A DNA stretch of 54,955 nucleotides from Glaesserella sp041817755 (GCF_041817755.1 NZ_JBGYBX010000010.1:1-54955), one strand, 5' to 3'; shown: positions 1 to 8,673, numbered from the stretch's first letter. Notes: generated from the letters alone by a model not told the origin. Made by a program: numbers and translations.

Positions 1-208
1 AACCGACCGCTTGTTGTGTTTTATATCAGTGTTTCCCTCGCAAAACTTGATTTTTGCTAAACTTTGCTAAATTTTTACATAAAACAGGCGTTTGTCTGCT
101 GGTTTTTTTGAGGATTTAGCCTATACTCACCTTATACCTTCCGGCTTTATTTTGAAGGTCTCCCGCCCGTTTAAACGGCTCGTCAATATTAAAAATATAG
201 GTGTAATT
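1..208 (+). repeat. upstream region of lipoprotein A, duplicated (inverted) upstream of lipoprotein B
   Basis: This non-coding stretch starts inside a USS arm (ACCGCTTGT at 6-14), so the window edge cuts an element. It aligns in order with the reverse complement of 47682-47925: the USS arm followed by GTGTTTTATATC, then TTTACATAAAA, TTGTCT, and CCTATACTCAC, with 24 bases between TTGTCT and TATACT in both copies. A duplicated promoter and leader for the two paralogous lipoprotein genes is the simplest reading. TATACT at 122-127 could be a -10 element but no good -35 is visible, so the start of transcription is unknown. Confidence 0.6.
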
Positions 209-1306
209 ATGAAACGCTTGGTCTTCTTTTTTCCTATTTCATTGATTTTGGCATTAACCGCATGCGGAGGCAGCGGTGGCGGCGGGAATTCCGCCGGCAC
301 GACCGTACAACCTGATACGACCTCAAGCACTCATGCTAACCAAACTGCCAATAATTCCTCAAATTCCTCAACTACCTCCGACGCACAAAATAGCGGAACC
401 ACATCGGGAACCACCGGTACAAACGATACACCGAATACTTCTACTACAGATAAGTCGGATGATTCCGTGGGGCAGAACGGAACAAGCGGTACGGTAAACA
501 AGACCGTCTCCGGACACTATAATGAATTTATCCAAGCTACCCCTTTGGACAATATCCAACCTGTTCAAGAAATATTCTCTATAGGCAATACGGAGCATAT
601 TGATCACTTAAATCTAGAGGGGAAAACCATTAACCTTCAGCCAATCTCGGATATGCACCATTCGGTGAAAGAATTTGCCGAGTTTCCGAATATTTTTGTT
701 AAAGTACCGAATGACGGTACCGATCCAAGCATAATCGAGAAAATTAGCGACACGAAACAGATTGAAGAGTTACTGGTCGGGATGGATTTAAATTATGCAC
801 GCTACGGCGTGGTTTCCAATGCGCTTAGAGGAAACCGTGACTCGGGTATCGCCGCCACGGCGTTTGCTCAAGGTTATCAAACGGCGTTAGAGGCAATGCC
901 GAATAGGGGGAGTGTAGAATATAGAGGACATGCTCTCGTACATACGCCATCCGGTATCCAAAAACCGATACCGATGGGGCTTTCTGCTGATTTTGATAGG
1001 AAAATGGTATTGGGTGAGATTGATTTATCCAATTTCCATTCTGACTACTATGCACTTGGCAGTGCAAGCGTTTATGCTGATAGTACCTTTGCCTTTTATG
1101 CTAAAATTACCGGAAACACGTTCCAAACCGAAAAAAGAGCACCTACGCCTCATGACTATGTTGACACCTTAGATGTATCGTACTTACATGAAACTGTAGC
1201 ACAAGGTGCCTTCTACGGACCGAATGCGGAGGAAGTCGCCGGTACATTCTATAACGGTGTGGAAGGTGGAGCATTCGGCGGTAAAAAAGTGGAGAATGGA
1301 AAATAG
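209..1306 (+). CDS. surface lipoprotein A with TbpB-like C-terminal barrel motif
   Basis: A 365-residue predicted lipoprotein. The ATG at 209 is chosen over an in-frame ATG at 92 because it gives a lipoprotein signal (MKRLVFFFPISLILALTACG, Cys19) and has AGGTG upstream. A Gly/Ser/Thr/Asn-rich linker covers about residues 20-95. The C-terminus carries GAFYGPNAEEVAGTF and GGAFGGKK, the signature of the transferrin-binding-protein B beta-barrel superfamily, many members of which are placed on the cell surface by Slam translocators. The ligand is unknown, and at 365 residues it is much shorter than a full TbpB. Its paralogue lies at 46611-47681; the ends are conserved and the middles diverge. No Slam or TonB-receptor gene is visible nearby. 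A vaccine-type antigen, heme/iron-related or complement-binding role would all be guesses. Confidence 0.8.
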   Translation: MKRLVFFFPISLILALTACGGSGGGGNSAGTTVQPDTTSSTHANQTANNSSNSSTTSDAQNSGTTSGTTGTNDTPNTSTTDKSDDSVGQNGTSGTVNKTVSGHYNEFIQATPLDNIQPVQEIFSIGNTEHIDHLNLEGKTINLQPISDMHHSVKEFAEFPNIFVKVPNDGTDPSIIEKISDTKQIEELLVGMDLNYARYGVVSNALRGNRDSGIAATAFAQGYQTALEAMPNRGSVEYRGHALVHTPSGIQKPIPMGLSADFDRKMVLGEIDLSNFHSDYYALGSASVYADSTFAFYAKITGNTFQTEKRAPTPHDYVDTLDVSYLHETVAQGAFYGPNAEEVAGTFYNGVEGGAFGGKKVENGK

Positions 1307-1357
1307 CACGGAGTACACGTCTCACCGCTATGTGTTAACACACCCATCCGCAGGGTA

Positions 1358-1417
1358 AACAAGCGGTCGGTTTCACCCCAAAATTTGCAAATTTTGAAGG
1401 AAAACCGACCGCTTGTT
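1358..1417. repeat. paired inverted uptake signal sequences sharing a TTTGCAAA core; possible terminator
   Basis: A 16-bp stem (1358-1373 with 1402-1417) contains one ACAAGCGGT on each strand. The 28-base loop holds a perfect 16-bp palindrome AAAATTTGCAAATTTT (1380-1395). Each USS arm is therefore followed, reading inward, by the same TTTGCAAA that forms the second half of the extended Apl-type USS. It lies 51 bases after lipoprotein A and could terminate it, although the T-run is poor. The same design occurs at 47872-47929. Confidence 0.8.
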
Positions 1418-1553
1418 GTGTTTATAACCTGTTGCTTAGTCAAGTGATATTTACTCAATTAAATTTTTTTTACAACTTATGGTCTATACGTTGCATTCTT
1501 TTTTAACGTAAAATGCACCCCGTTATTTTCTTTTTAAATCAATAAGGTTATTT

Positions 1554-2927
1554 ATGACTCAGCTCAGTGTGGTAATTTTAGCCGCGGGTAAAGGTACCCG
1601 TATGTACTCGGATTTACCGAAAGTATTGCATCCGATTGCAGGCAAACCGATGGTGAAGCATGTAATTGATACGGCAAAACAATTGGACGCGAAACAAATT
1701 CATCTTATTTACGGTCACGGCGGTGATCTGTTGCAACAACGCCTTGCCAATGAGCCGGTAAATTGGGTATTACAAGTGGAGCAGCTTGGTACCGGACACG
1801 CCATGCAGCAAGCGGCGCCGTTTTTTGCGGATGATGAAAATATTTTAATGCTTTACGGCGATGCACCGTTAATTACCAAAGACACCTTGGAGAAATTAAT
1901 TGCAGCGAAACCGGATAACGGTATCGGTTTGCTTACGGTCGTGTTGGACAACCCGACCGGCTATGGGCGTATTGTGCGTGAAAACGGCTCGGTGGTGGCG
2001 ATTGTCGAGCAAAAAGACGCGAATCCGGAACAGCTTCAGATCCGAGAGATCAACACCGGTGTAATGGTGGCAAGCGGTGCAAGCTTTAAAAAATGGTTGG
2101 CACAATTGGATAACAATAATGCCCAAGGCGAATACTACATCACCGATGTGATTGCGATGGCAAACCGTGACGGATTTAAAGTCGAAGCCGTTCAAGCAAG
2201 CGATTTAATGGAAGTCGAAGGGGCGAATAATCGCCTTCAACTGGCGGCATTAGAGCGCTATTATCAAAAAACACAGGCGGAAAAATTGATGCTTGCCGGC
2301 GTGACGATTATCGATCCGACCCGTTTTGATATTCGCGGCACCGTGACGCACGGTAAAGATGTCGTGATTGATGTGAACGTGATTTTAGAAGGTGAAGTCA
2401 AACTCGGTAACAACGTTAAAATTGGCGCAGGTGCTATACTGAAAAATGTCGTACTTGGTGATAATGTTGAAATTAAACCTTACTCTGTTCTTGAAGATAG
2501 CGTCATTGGTGAGAGTGCGGATGTAGGACCGTTCGCCCGTTTACGTCCCGGTACGGAGCTTGCCGCCAAAGCGCATGTCGGCAATTTCGTCGAAATCAAA
2601 AAATCAACGATTGGTGAAGGCTCTAAAGTGGGTCATTTAACCTATATCGGTGACACTGAAATCGGTGCAAACGTGAATATCGGCGCAGGTACCATTACCT
2701 GTAACTATGACGGAGCGAATAAATTCAAAACTATTATCGGCGATAACGTCTTTGTCGGTTCCGATACGCAATTGGTTGCGCCGGTAACGGTGGCAAGCGG
2801 AGCCACGATCGGCGCCGGTTCAACCATTACCAAAGATATTGCGGTGGACGAACTGGTTATTACGCGCGTGGCGCAACGTCATATTCAAGGCTGGCAACGA
2901 CCAACTAAGAAAAAAGAGTCGGAATAA
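1554..2927 (+). CDS. glmU: bifunctional UDP-N-acetylglucosamine pyrophosphorylase / glucosamine-1-phosphate N-acetyltransferase
   Basis: This cytoplasmic enzyme makes UDP-GlcNAc for peptidoglycan and LPS: it acetylates glucosamine-1-phosphate, then transfers UMP. At 457 residues it matches E. coli GlmU (456). The N-terminal uridyltransferase domain shows LAAGKGTRM at residues 9-17 and LPKVLHP just after. From about residue 250 to 440 the isoleucine-rich hexapeptide repeats of the left-handed beta-helix acetyltransferase domain are visible (for example IGAGTITCNYDG). The Lys-rich end is normal for the family. It is followed by a weak hairpin at 2943-2966 and appears to be a single-gene unit. 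Nothing unusual is seen. Confidence 0.98.
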   Translation: MTQLSVVILAAGKGTRMYSDLPKVLHPIAGKPMVKHVIDTAKQLDAKQIHLIYGHGGDLLQQRLANEPVNWVLQVEQLGTGHAMQQAAPFFADDENILMLYGDAPLITKDTLEKLIAAKPDNGIGLLTVVLDNPTGYGRIVRENGSVVAIVEQKDANPEQLQIREINTGVMVASGASFKKWLAQLDNNNAQGEYYITDVIAMANRDGFKVEAVQASDLMEVEGANNRLQLAALERYYQKTQAEKLMLAGVTIIDPTRFDIRGTVTHGKDVVIDVNVILEGEVKLGNNVKIGAGAILKNVVLGDNVEIKPYSVLEDSVIGESADVGPFARLRPGTELAAKAHVGNFVEIKKSTIGEGSKVGHLTYIGDTEIGANVNIGAGTITCNYDGANKFKTIIGDNVFVGSDTQLVAPVTVASGATIGAGSTITKDIAVDELVITRVAQRHIQGWQRPTKKKESE

Positions 2928-2942
2928 ACGGATTAAACATAG

Positions 2943-2966
2943 TAGGGTAGGTTTTAGCCTACCCTA
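2943..2966 (+). terminator. hairpin after glmU
   Basis: TAGGGTAGG pairs with CCTACCCTA over 9 bp with a 6-base loop. The tract after it is only moderately T-rich, so termination is likely but not certain. Confidence 0.55.
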
Positions 2967-3059
2967 TAAGTGACTTTATTTTCACTCTCATGATAAAGAT
3001 ATTTGCAAAATTCCCATAAGATCCGACCGCTTGTTGCGAAAAATCGCTAGTCTTCTTTC

Positions 3060-3259
3060 CTAATTTCCTGTAAAATCCGCCCGTTTTTTGTGCTTAAAAG
3101 TTTAAGTCATAAAAAGCATTTATTTTTCATTTACACTAAATCACACACATATCGCAGACTAAGCGTCGGGGTGCTGTTGAAAAACGGTCGATGACTTAGG
3201 ATATGTGGAGGCAAAACCCTTTCTGCCGCGGCAGAAACAACAACAAGGAAACTATTCTT
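3060..3259 (+). promoter_or_regulatory. rpsB promoter and structured leader (candidate S2 autoregulatory element)
   Basis: The 332-base gap 2928-3259 between glmU and rpsB holds the glmU hairpin, a USS at 3026-3034, a -10-like TAAAAT at 3071-3076, and a long leader. The leader contains an 18-bp perfect palindrome TTTCTGCCGCGGCAGAAA at 3220-3237, 22 bases before the rpsB start codon and just before the ribosome-binding site AAGGAA (3245-3250). In E. coli and other gamma-proteobacteria, S2 represses the rpsB-tsf operon through a leader structure. That this leader does the same is inference from position and structure. Confidence 0.5.
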
Positions 3260-3985
3260 ATGGCACAAGTATCTATGCGCGATATGCTTAACGCAGGCGT
3301 TCACTTCGGTCACCAAACCCGTTACTGGAACCCACAAATGAAACCTTTCATTTTCGGTGCGCGTAACGGTGTTCACATCATCAACTTAGAGAAAACCTTA
3401 CCGTTATTTAACGATGCATTAGCAGAGTTAACCCGCATTGCAAGCAACAACGGTAAAATTCTTTTCGTTGGTACCAAACGTGCGGCGTCTGACGCAGTAA
3501 AAGCAGCAGCAGTAGAAAGCCAACAATTCTATGTCAACCACCGTTGGTTAGGTGGTATGTTGACTAACTGGAAAACCGTTCGTCAATCAATCAAACGCTT
3601 AAAAGATTTAGAAGCACAATCACAAGACGGTACTTTCGACAAATTAACGAAGAAAGAAGCTTTAGACCGTACCCGTGATATGGCTAAACTTGAATTAAGC
3701 TTAGGCGGTATTAAAGAAATGGCGGGTCTTCCGGACGCGATTTTCGTTATTGGTGCGGACTACGAACATATCGCCATCAAAGAAGCAAACAACTTAGGTA
3801 TTCCGGTATTTGCTATCGTTGATACTAACGCAAGCCCGGCGGGCGTAAACTACGTTATCCCGGGTAACGATGACGCAGCGCGTGCGATCCAACTTTACTT
3901 AGATGCAGCGGTTGCGGCAATCAAAGAAGGTCGTGGTCAAGAAACCGTTGCAGCGGAATTCGTTGCAGAAGAAGCGGCTGAGTAA
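3260..3985 (+). CDS. rpsB: 30S ribosomal protein S2
   Basis: Essential small-subunit ribosomal protein, 241 residues like E. coli S2. The start at 3260 (MAQVSMRDMLNAGVHFGHQT) is fixed by AAGGAA ten bases upstream and by the family N-terminus; the frame is open 57 bases further upstream but that extension does not resemble S2. The motif HRWLGGMLTNWKT and the acidic C-terminus are typical. It is co-oriented with tsf, 98 bases downstream, with an attenuator hairpin between them, the usual arrangement for setting the S2 to EF-Ts ratio. Confidence 0.99.
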   Translation: MAQVSMRDMLNAGVHFGHQTRYWNPQMKPFIFGARNGVHIINLEKTLPLFNDALAELTRIASNNGKILFVGTKRAASDAVKAAAVESQQFYVNHRWLGGMLTNWKTVRQSIKRLKDLEAQSQDGTFDKLTKKEALDRTRDMAKLELSLGGIKEMAGLPDAIFVIGADYEHIAIKEANNLGIPVFAIVDTNASPAGVNYVIPGNDDAARAIQLYLDAAVAAIKEGRGQETVAAEFVAEEAAE

Positions 3986-4025
3986 TCGTCTTAAGGCAAG
4001 CCCTTAAAACACATTCAACATTGTG

Positions 4026-4055
4026 AAGCAGGGGCAATCATACCCCTGCTTTTCT
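4026..4055 (+). terminator. attenuator hairpin between rpsB and tsf
   Basis: AAGCAGGGG (4026-4034) pairs perfectly with CCCCTGCTT (4043-4051), loop of 8, followed by TTCTTTA. Probably partial termination, since tsf has no obvious promoter of its own. Confidence 0.75.
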
Positions 4056-4083
4056 TTATCTATACTATCAAGAGGACTTTAAA

Positions 4084-4935
4084 ATGGCTGAAATTACAGC
4101 AGCACTTGTCAAAGAGTTACGTGAGCGTACCGGTGCAGGTATGATGGAATGTAAAAAAGCGTTAGTAGAAGCAAACGGCGATATCGAATTAGCCATCGAC
4201 AACATGCGTAAATCCGGTCAAGCGAAAGCAGCGAAAAAAGCAGGTCGCGTGGCGGCTGAAGGTGTAATTCTTGCCCGTATCGGCGCAGGTTTCGGCGTAT
4301 TGGTTGAAATGAACTGCGAAACCGACTTCGTGGCAAAAGATGCCGGCTTCTTAGGTTTGGCAAACGAAGTTGCAGATTATGCACTTGCAAACAAAGGCAC
4401 ATCAATTGAAGCGTTACAAGCACAATTTGAAGAAAAACGTGCGGCGTTAGTAGCGAAAATTGGTGAAAACATGAATATCCGTCGTGTACAATACTTAGAC
4501 GGTCAAGTGATCGCACAATACTTACACGGTGCGAAAATCGGCGTATTAGTGGCAGGTCAAGGCTCGGCGGATGAGTTGAAAAAAGTGGCAATGCATGTTG
4601 CTGCCTCTAAACCGGATTTCGTCAATCCGGAAGACGTTTCTGCCGAAGTGGTTGCTAAAGAGCGTGAAATCCAAATCGAAATCGCCATGAACTCAGGCAA
4701 ACCGAAAGAAATCGCAGAGAAAATGGTTGAAGGTCGTATGGCGAAATTCACCGGTGAAGTTTCATTAACCGGTCAACCGTTCGTGATGGATCCGTCACAA
4801 ACCGTAGGGGCATACTTAAAATCAGTGAACACTTCCGTATCTAACTTCGTTCGTTTAGAAGTGGGTGAAGGTATTGAGAAAGTGGAAGAAGATTTTGCGG
4901 CAGAAGTGGCGAAAATCACCGGCGGTAACGCTTAA
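4084..4935 (+). CDS. tsf: translation elongation factor Ts
   Basis: Guanine-nucleotide exchange factor that regenerates EF-Tu-GTP in the cytoplasm; 283 residues as in E. coli. The N-terminal UBA-like domain (LVKELRERTGAGMMECKKAL) and the EF-Tu-contact motif TDFVAKD at residues 80-86 are intact. The start at 4084 has AGAGGA upstream. It is the second gene of the rpsB-tsf operon and is closed by a strong terminator. In many gamma-proteobacteria pyrH and frr follow directly; here ansB and a PEtn transferase lie between tsf and pyrH. Confidence 0.99.
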   Translation: MAEITAALVKELRERTGAGMMECKKALVEANGDIELAIDNMRKSGQAKAAKKAGRVAAEGVILARIGAGFGVLVEMNCETDFVAKDAGFLGLANEVADYALANKGTSIEALQAQFEEKRAALVAKIGENMNIRRVQYLDGQVIAQYLHGAKIGVLVAGQGSADELKKVAMHVAASKPDFVNPEDVSAEVVAKEREIQIEIAMNSGKPKEIAEKMVEGRMAKFTGEVSLTGQPFVMDPSQTVGAYLKSVNTSVSNFVRLEVGEGIEKVEEDFAAEVAKITGGNA

Positions 4936-4952
4936 TATCGAATGAATATGAG

Positions 4953-4977
4953 AAACGGGCTTTACGCCCGTTTTTTT
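4953..4977 (+). terminator. Rho-independent terminator of tsf
   Basis: AAACGGGC / GCCCGTTT stem of 8 bp with a TTTAC loop, followed by further T residues. Confidence 0.92.
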
Positions 4978-5065
4978 ATGCCTACAAGCGGTGTGTTTGA
5001 TATTTATTTTTGCAAATTAAGCAAAGGATAAAATTTTATGTCTATCGGGTAAATGAACTCATTTA

Positions 5066-5125
5066 TTGACGGAGATCAGTTTATACGGACGGATTGTTTT
5101 ACAAATGAGGTCAGATGGTTATGCT
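5066..5125 (+). promoter_or_regulatory. candidate FNR-like site and promoter of ansB
   Basis: TTGAC-GGAG-ATCAG (5066-5079) matches the FNR consensus TTGAT-N4-ATCAA at 8 of 10 positions. TTTACA (5098-5103) and TATGCT (5120-5125), 16 bases apart, could be -35 and -10. E. coli ansB is FNR- and CRP-activated, which makes the match worth recording, but the distance is about -60 rather than -41.5, so confidence is low. Confidence 0.3.
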
Positions 5126-5169
5126 ATATGGGTTTTTTCTTTATTTTTAAACGAACTCGGAGCAGGTTT

Positions 5170-6213
5170 ATGAAATTAAACACATTAGCTTTTTTATCTT
5201 TATTCGGCGTATCTACGGTTTATGCTGCGCCTTTACCGGATATTACCATTTTGGCAACGGGCGGAACCATTGCAGGTAGTGGAGAAAGTGCGGTCAGTTC
5301 TGCATATCAGGCAGGGCAATTAAATATCGATACGTTAATTGGCGCCGTGCCTGAAATGAAAACATTAGCAAATATCAAAGGCGAACAAGTCGTGAAAATC
5401 GGTTCGCAAGATATGAGCGATGATGTGTGGTTAAAACTGGCTAAAACGATTAATCGGCAATGTGCCGACACGGATGGTTTTGTGATTACGCACGGTACCG
5501 ACACGATGGAAGAAACGGCTTATTTTTTAAATTTAACCGTTAAATGTGATAAGCCGGTAGTTTTAGTCGGTGCAATGCGACCGGCAACGGAAAAAAGTGC
5601 CGACGGTCCGCTGAATTTATATAATTCTATTGTAGTTGCAACTGATCAAAAATCGCGCGGTCGAGGTGTATTAGTCGCGATGAACGGGCAAGTGTTAGGC
5701 GCCCGAGACGTGACAAAAACCAGCACTACCGCCGTACAAACCTTCAATTCACCTAATTTCGGTTCCCTTGGTTACATTCATAACAGTAAAGTCGATTATG
5801 AACGTTCTCCGGAGAGTAAACATACGACTAATTCGCCGTTCAAGGTGGATGAATTAAGCGAATTGCCGAAAGTCGGTATTATTTATGCTTACGCCAATAT
5901 GCCGACTGAACCGCTTAAAGCCTTGTTGGACGCCGGTTATAAAGGGGTTGTCGTCGCGGGTGTCGGTAACGGTAATATGAATGCGGCGAATTTAGCTTTA
6001 TTGGAAAAAGCGGCGAAAGATGGTGTGGCGGTGGTACGTTCTTCCCGATCACCGATCGGTTATACGACACGCGATGCCGAAATTGATGACAGTAAGTACG
6101 GTTTTAGTGCTTCCGGCACGCTGAATCCGCAAAAAGCTCGCGTATTATTGCAACTGGCATTAACGAAAACGCAAGACCCGAACGAAATTCAGCGATACTT
6201 TAATGATTTTTAA
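5170..6213 (+). CDS. ansB: periplasmic L-asparaginase II
   Basis: Hydrolyses asparagine to aspartate and ammonia in the periplasm. The start at 5170 gives 347 residues with a clean signal peptide (MKLNTLAFLSLFGVSTVYA, cut before APLPD) and a GGAGCAGG ribosome-binding site; the frame stays open upstream to 5053 but that would bury the signal. Both type II catalytic segments are intact: ATGGTIAG at residues 29-36 (nucleophilic Thr) and HGTDTMEET at 108-116 (Thr-Asp pair). An H. influenzae-type USS (AAGTGCGGT, 5286-5294) lies inside the gene. Aspartate produced here can feed fumarate respiration in Pasteurellaceae. It is a single gene convergent with the next. Confidence 0.96.
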   Translation: MKLNTLAFLSLFGVSTVYAAPLPDITILATGGTIAGSGESAVSSAYQAGQLNIDTLIGAVPEMKTLANIKGEQVVKIGSQDMSDDVWLKLAKTINRQCADTDGFVITHGTDTMEETAYFLNLTVKCDKPVVLVGAMRPATEKSADGPLNLYNSIVVATDQKSRGRGVLVAMNGQVLGARDVTKTSTTAVQTFNSPNFGSLGYIHNSKVDYERSPESKHTTNSPFKVDELSELPKVGIIYAYANMPTEPLKALLDAGYKGVVVAGVGNGNMNAANLALLEKAAKDGVAVVRSSRSPIGYTTRDAEIDDSKYGFSASGTLNPQKARVLLQLALTKTQDPNEIQRYFNDF

Positions 6214-6224
6214 CAGAATTGGAT

Positions 6225-6250
6225 AAGGTGCGGAAAGTTTTCCGCACTTT
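6225..6250. terminator. bidirectional terminator between ansB and the convergent PEtn transferase
   Basis: AAGGTGCGGAAA pairs with TTTCCGCACTTT (one G:T pair) around a 2-base loop. A- and T-rich flanks on both sides suit both convergent genes. Confidence 0.75.
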
Positions 6251-6252
6251 AA

Positions 6253-7791
6253 TTACTGAGGAATCACAACGGCAGGGTCAACCTCGCCTTCAAATTGTTG
6301 AATCATCTCTTTCAAACCGTAATCGCTTTTATCCGGCTGATTACTGAATAAATCGACATCCGTATTCAGCTTAGGATTTGAAATCCCCACCCATTTGGCA
6401 ATGCCATCGGTAAAGTTCAGACCTGATTTAAACACCTTATAGGTTTTTCTTTCCATATCATCGCTGGAAATTTTAAATAGCGGAATATCGAAGTGCAGTT
6501 TACTTTTTCCGCTGCTGTTATGAATCACGATATTGTCTTCGGTAATTTGATGTGCCAAACCGTGATCCGAAAAATAGATCATCGAAAACAAGCGGTCACT
6601 TTCGCGCTGATTTTTGCGAAGCGCTTCATACAATTTTTCGATGACTTCATCCGTTTTTTTAATAGAAGAAACATAGCAGTTAACATTGAAGTATTTTTTA
6701 GCGATTTTTTCATCATCAAACATTTTCGGATAGTCATTGAGACGATCGCAGCTGATCGGGTGGGAACCGTACAAATGCACCACAATAAAGCGCTTACCGT
6801 TTGTCGGCTGTTTGAGGATCTGTTCAAATTTCGGTAATAATTCAAAATCACTGATATTTTGATTCAATGAATCCCCCGCCTTTAAAAAGAGTTTTTCATC
6901 GCTTTTGTTGGCAATGGATGAAATCGGCGTATCGTAAGTGCCGAGATAACCTTGATTGGAGAGCCAGTAGGTTTTGATGCCGGCGGATTTGATTAAATCA
7001 ATTAACGTTAAGCCGTATTCTCCTTCCCATTTTTCGGTATCCGGTTTTGTCAGCATTAATTTGAGTGAAGCAATGGTATTTGTGCCGCCCGCAGTCATTC
7101 CGTCAATCAGCGTCCCTTTGGCGTTACTCATAAACGGTGTATTTTCAGCCGGGTAGCCGTAAGCATGGTGGTAGTCTTTTCGCGCACTTTCACCGATGAT
7201 TAAAATATAATCGTCGTAGCGCGAATCAGCGGTAAGCGTGGAGGTTCCCCACAAACTTTCAATCGATAAATTGTTTAAACGATCTAATTCCTCTTTGACC
7301 TTCATGGTCGACGTATAACTTTCCTGTAAAAATTTAAACGGCGGTGTAGAAAAGAGTACAACTAAAAAGCTTGCCGCTAAAAAAGTCTTATTTTTATGGA
7401 AATGAATCTGATATTTTTTGCACAGAAAACGAAATAAAAAAAGCGATAAAAAAATCGTGACGCACGCCAAATAATTTTGTAACGGGATTTGGCTGAAAAA
7501 TTCTTTGCTTTCTTGAATATCCGTGGCAAATACGGAAGCAATGTATTGATAAGACGGTGGACCAAAGGTTAAGCCGACGGGGGTATAAAGGGCATATAAA
7601 CACGTCAATGGTACCACTAAAATGTAAAATGCTTTTCGAGAAGCACTGAGAAAAACGATAAATAGAGCAAGTAACAGTATGTTAAGCGGCTCGGGAGACG
7701 GGAAGAAGCCTGAGCCCATCAACATTAAATAGCTTGCTAAACAAACCAAACCGAAAGCCGTAATGGCGGCAAATATGTGTGATATTTTCAT
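6253..7791 (-). CDS. sulfatase-family phosphoethanolamine transferase (paralogue 1)
   Basis: An inner-membrane enzyme of 512 residues. Family members move PEtn from phosphatidylethanolamine to lipid A or LPS core sugars on the periplasmic side. Five hydrophobic segments lie in residues 1-150. The soluble domain has the metal and catalytic pattern: GES at 200-202, likely nucleophile Thr239 in GGTNT, HLYGSH at 339-344, and the metal-binding SDHG at 408-411. Exact specificity (EptA-, EptB- or Lpt-like) cannot be read from sequence. Its start has no clear Shine-Dalgarno. A USS (6588-6596) lies within the gene. Its paralogue is on the other side of pyrH, divergently oriented. PEtn addition usually lowers surface charge and cationic-peptide binding. 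Confidence 0.88.
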   Translation of the reverse strand: MKISHIFAAITAFGLVCLASYLMLMGSGFFPSPEPLNILLLALFIVFLSASRKAFYILVVPLTCLYALYTPVGLTFGPPSYQYIASVFATDIQESKEFFSQIPLQNYLACVTIFLSLFLFRFLCKKYQIHFHKNKTFLAASFLVVLFSTPPFKFLQESYTSTMKVKEELDRLNNLSIESLWGTSTLTADSRYDDYILIIGESARKDYHHAYGYPAENTPFMSNAKGTLIDGMTAGGTNTIASLKLMLTKPDTEKWEGEYGLTLIDLIKSAGIKTYWLSNQGYLGTYDTPISSIANKSDEKLFLKAGDSLNQNISDFELLPKFEQILKQPTNGKRFIVVHLYGSHPISCDRLNDYPKMFDDEKIAKKYFNVNCYVSSIKKTDEVIEKLYEALRKNQRESDRLFSMIYFSDHGLAHQITEDNIVIHNSSGKSKLHFDIPLFKISSDDMERKTYKVFKSGLNFTDGIAKWVGISNPKLNTDVDLFSNQPDKSDYGLKEMIQQFEGEVDPAVVIPQ

Positions 7792-7933
7792 AAATTAAGG
7801 TAAATATAATGTGAATAACGGCGATTTTACCGAAATTGAAGCTAAAATTCCATGAAGCTGTCGCTTTCCGATAAGGAAAAGATATTTTATAATAACCCGA
7901 TTTTCCCTAGAAACCGTTACGAAAGAGGTCAAA

Positions 7934-8647
7934 ATGAGCAATCCGATTTATAAACGTATTTTGTTAAAGTTAAGTGGTGAAGCATTGCAAGGTGACGAGG
8001 GCTTTGGTATTGACCCGTCTATTTTAGATAGAATGGCTTTAGAAATCAAAGAATTACTGGCAATGGGTGTGGAAGTCGGTGTTGTGCTTGGCGGTGGTAA
8101 TTTATTCCGCGGCGCAAAATTGGCGAAAGCCGGCATGAATCGCGTGGTAGGTGACCACATGGGCATGTTGGCAACGGTAATGAACGGCTTGGCAATGCGT
8201 GATGCTTTACACCGTGCTGATGTGAATGCCAAATTAATGTCCGCTTTCCAATTAAACGGTATTTGTGATACGTACAACTGGTCTGAAGCAATTAAAATGT
8301 TAAGAGAAAAACGGGTGGTGATTTTTTCTGCCGGTACCGGTAGCCCGTTTTTTACGACGGATTCCGCAGCCTGCTTGCGCGGGATTGAAATTGAAGCGGA
8401 TGTTGTACTAAAAGCGACAAAAGTAGACGGCGTTTATGACAAAGATCCGGCGAAATATGCCGATGCAAAACTTTATCAAACCTTAACTTATGCGGAAGTG
8501 ATTGAAAAAGAGCTACAAGTCATGGATTTAGCCGCATTTACGCTTGCCCGAGATCACGGGATGCCGATTCGTGTGTTCAATATGGGTAAACCGGGTGCGC
8601 TAAAACAGGTGGTGACCGGTGCAGAGGAAGGCACAACGATTTCTTAA
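7934..8647 (+). CDS. pyrH: uridylate (UMP) kinase
   Basis: Phosphorylates UMP to UDP in pyrimidine nucleotide synthesis; essential, hexameric and cytoplasmic in bacteria. At 237 residues it is close to E. coli PyrH (241). The amino-acid-kinase fold signatures are visible: RILLKLSGEAL at the start, GVVLGGGNLFRG, and the acceptor region GTGSPFFTTDSAAC. GAAAGAGG precedes the ATG. The usual neighbours tsf and frr are not adjacent; instead a PEtn transferase lies on each side. A strong terminator follows, so pyrH is monocistronic here. Confidence 0.98.
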   Translation: MSNPIYKRILLKLSGEALQGDEGFGIDPSILDRMALEIKELLAMGVEVGVVLGGGNLFRGAKLAKAGMNRVVGDHMGMLATVMNGLAMRDALHRADVNAKLMSAFQLNGICDTYNWSEAIKMLREKRVVIFSAGTGSPFFTTDSAACLRGIEIEADVVLKATKVDGVYDKDPAKYADAKLYQTLTYAEVIEKELQVMDLAAFTLARDHGMPIRVFNMGKPGALKQVVTGAEEGTTIS

Positions 8648-8673
8648 AAAGAACATAGTGTGAATTGTTTTAT

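Noticed and set aside
103..109. T-run upstream of lipoprotein A as a phase-variable promoter tract
   Set aside because: The tract is only 7 bases here and 8 in the paralogue, and total spacing between TTGTCT and TATACT is 24 in both, so no slippage length difference is seen.
4109..4591. 160-codon reverse-strand open frame opposite tsf
   Set aside because: Complement shadow of a highly biased ribosomal-type gene; Leu/Arg/His-rich composition and no family resemblance.
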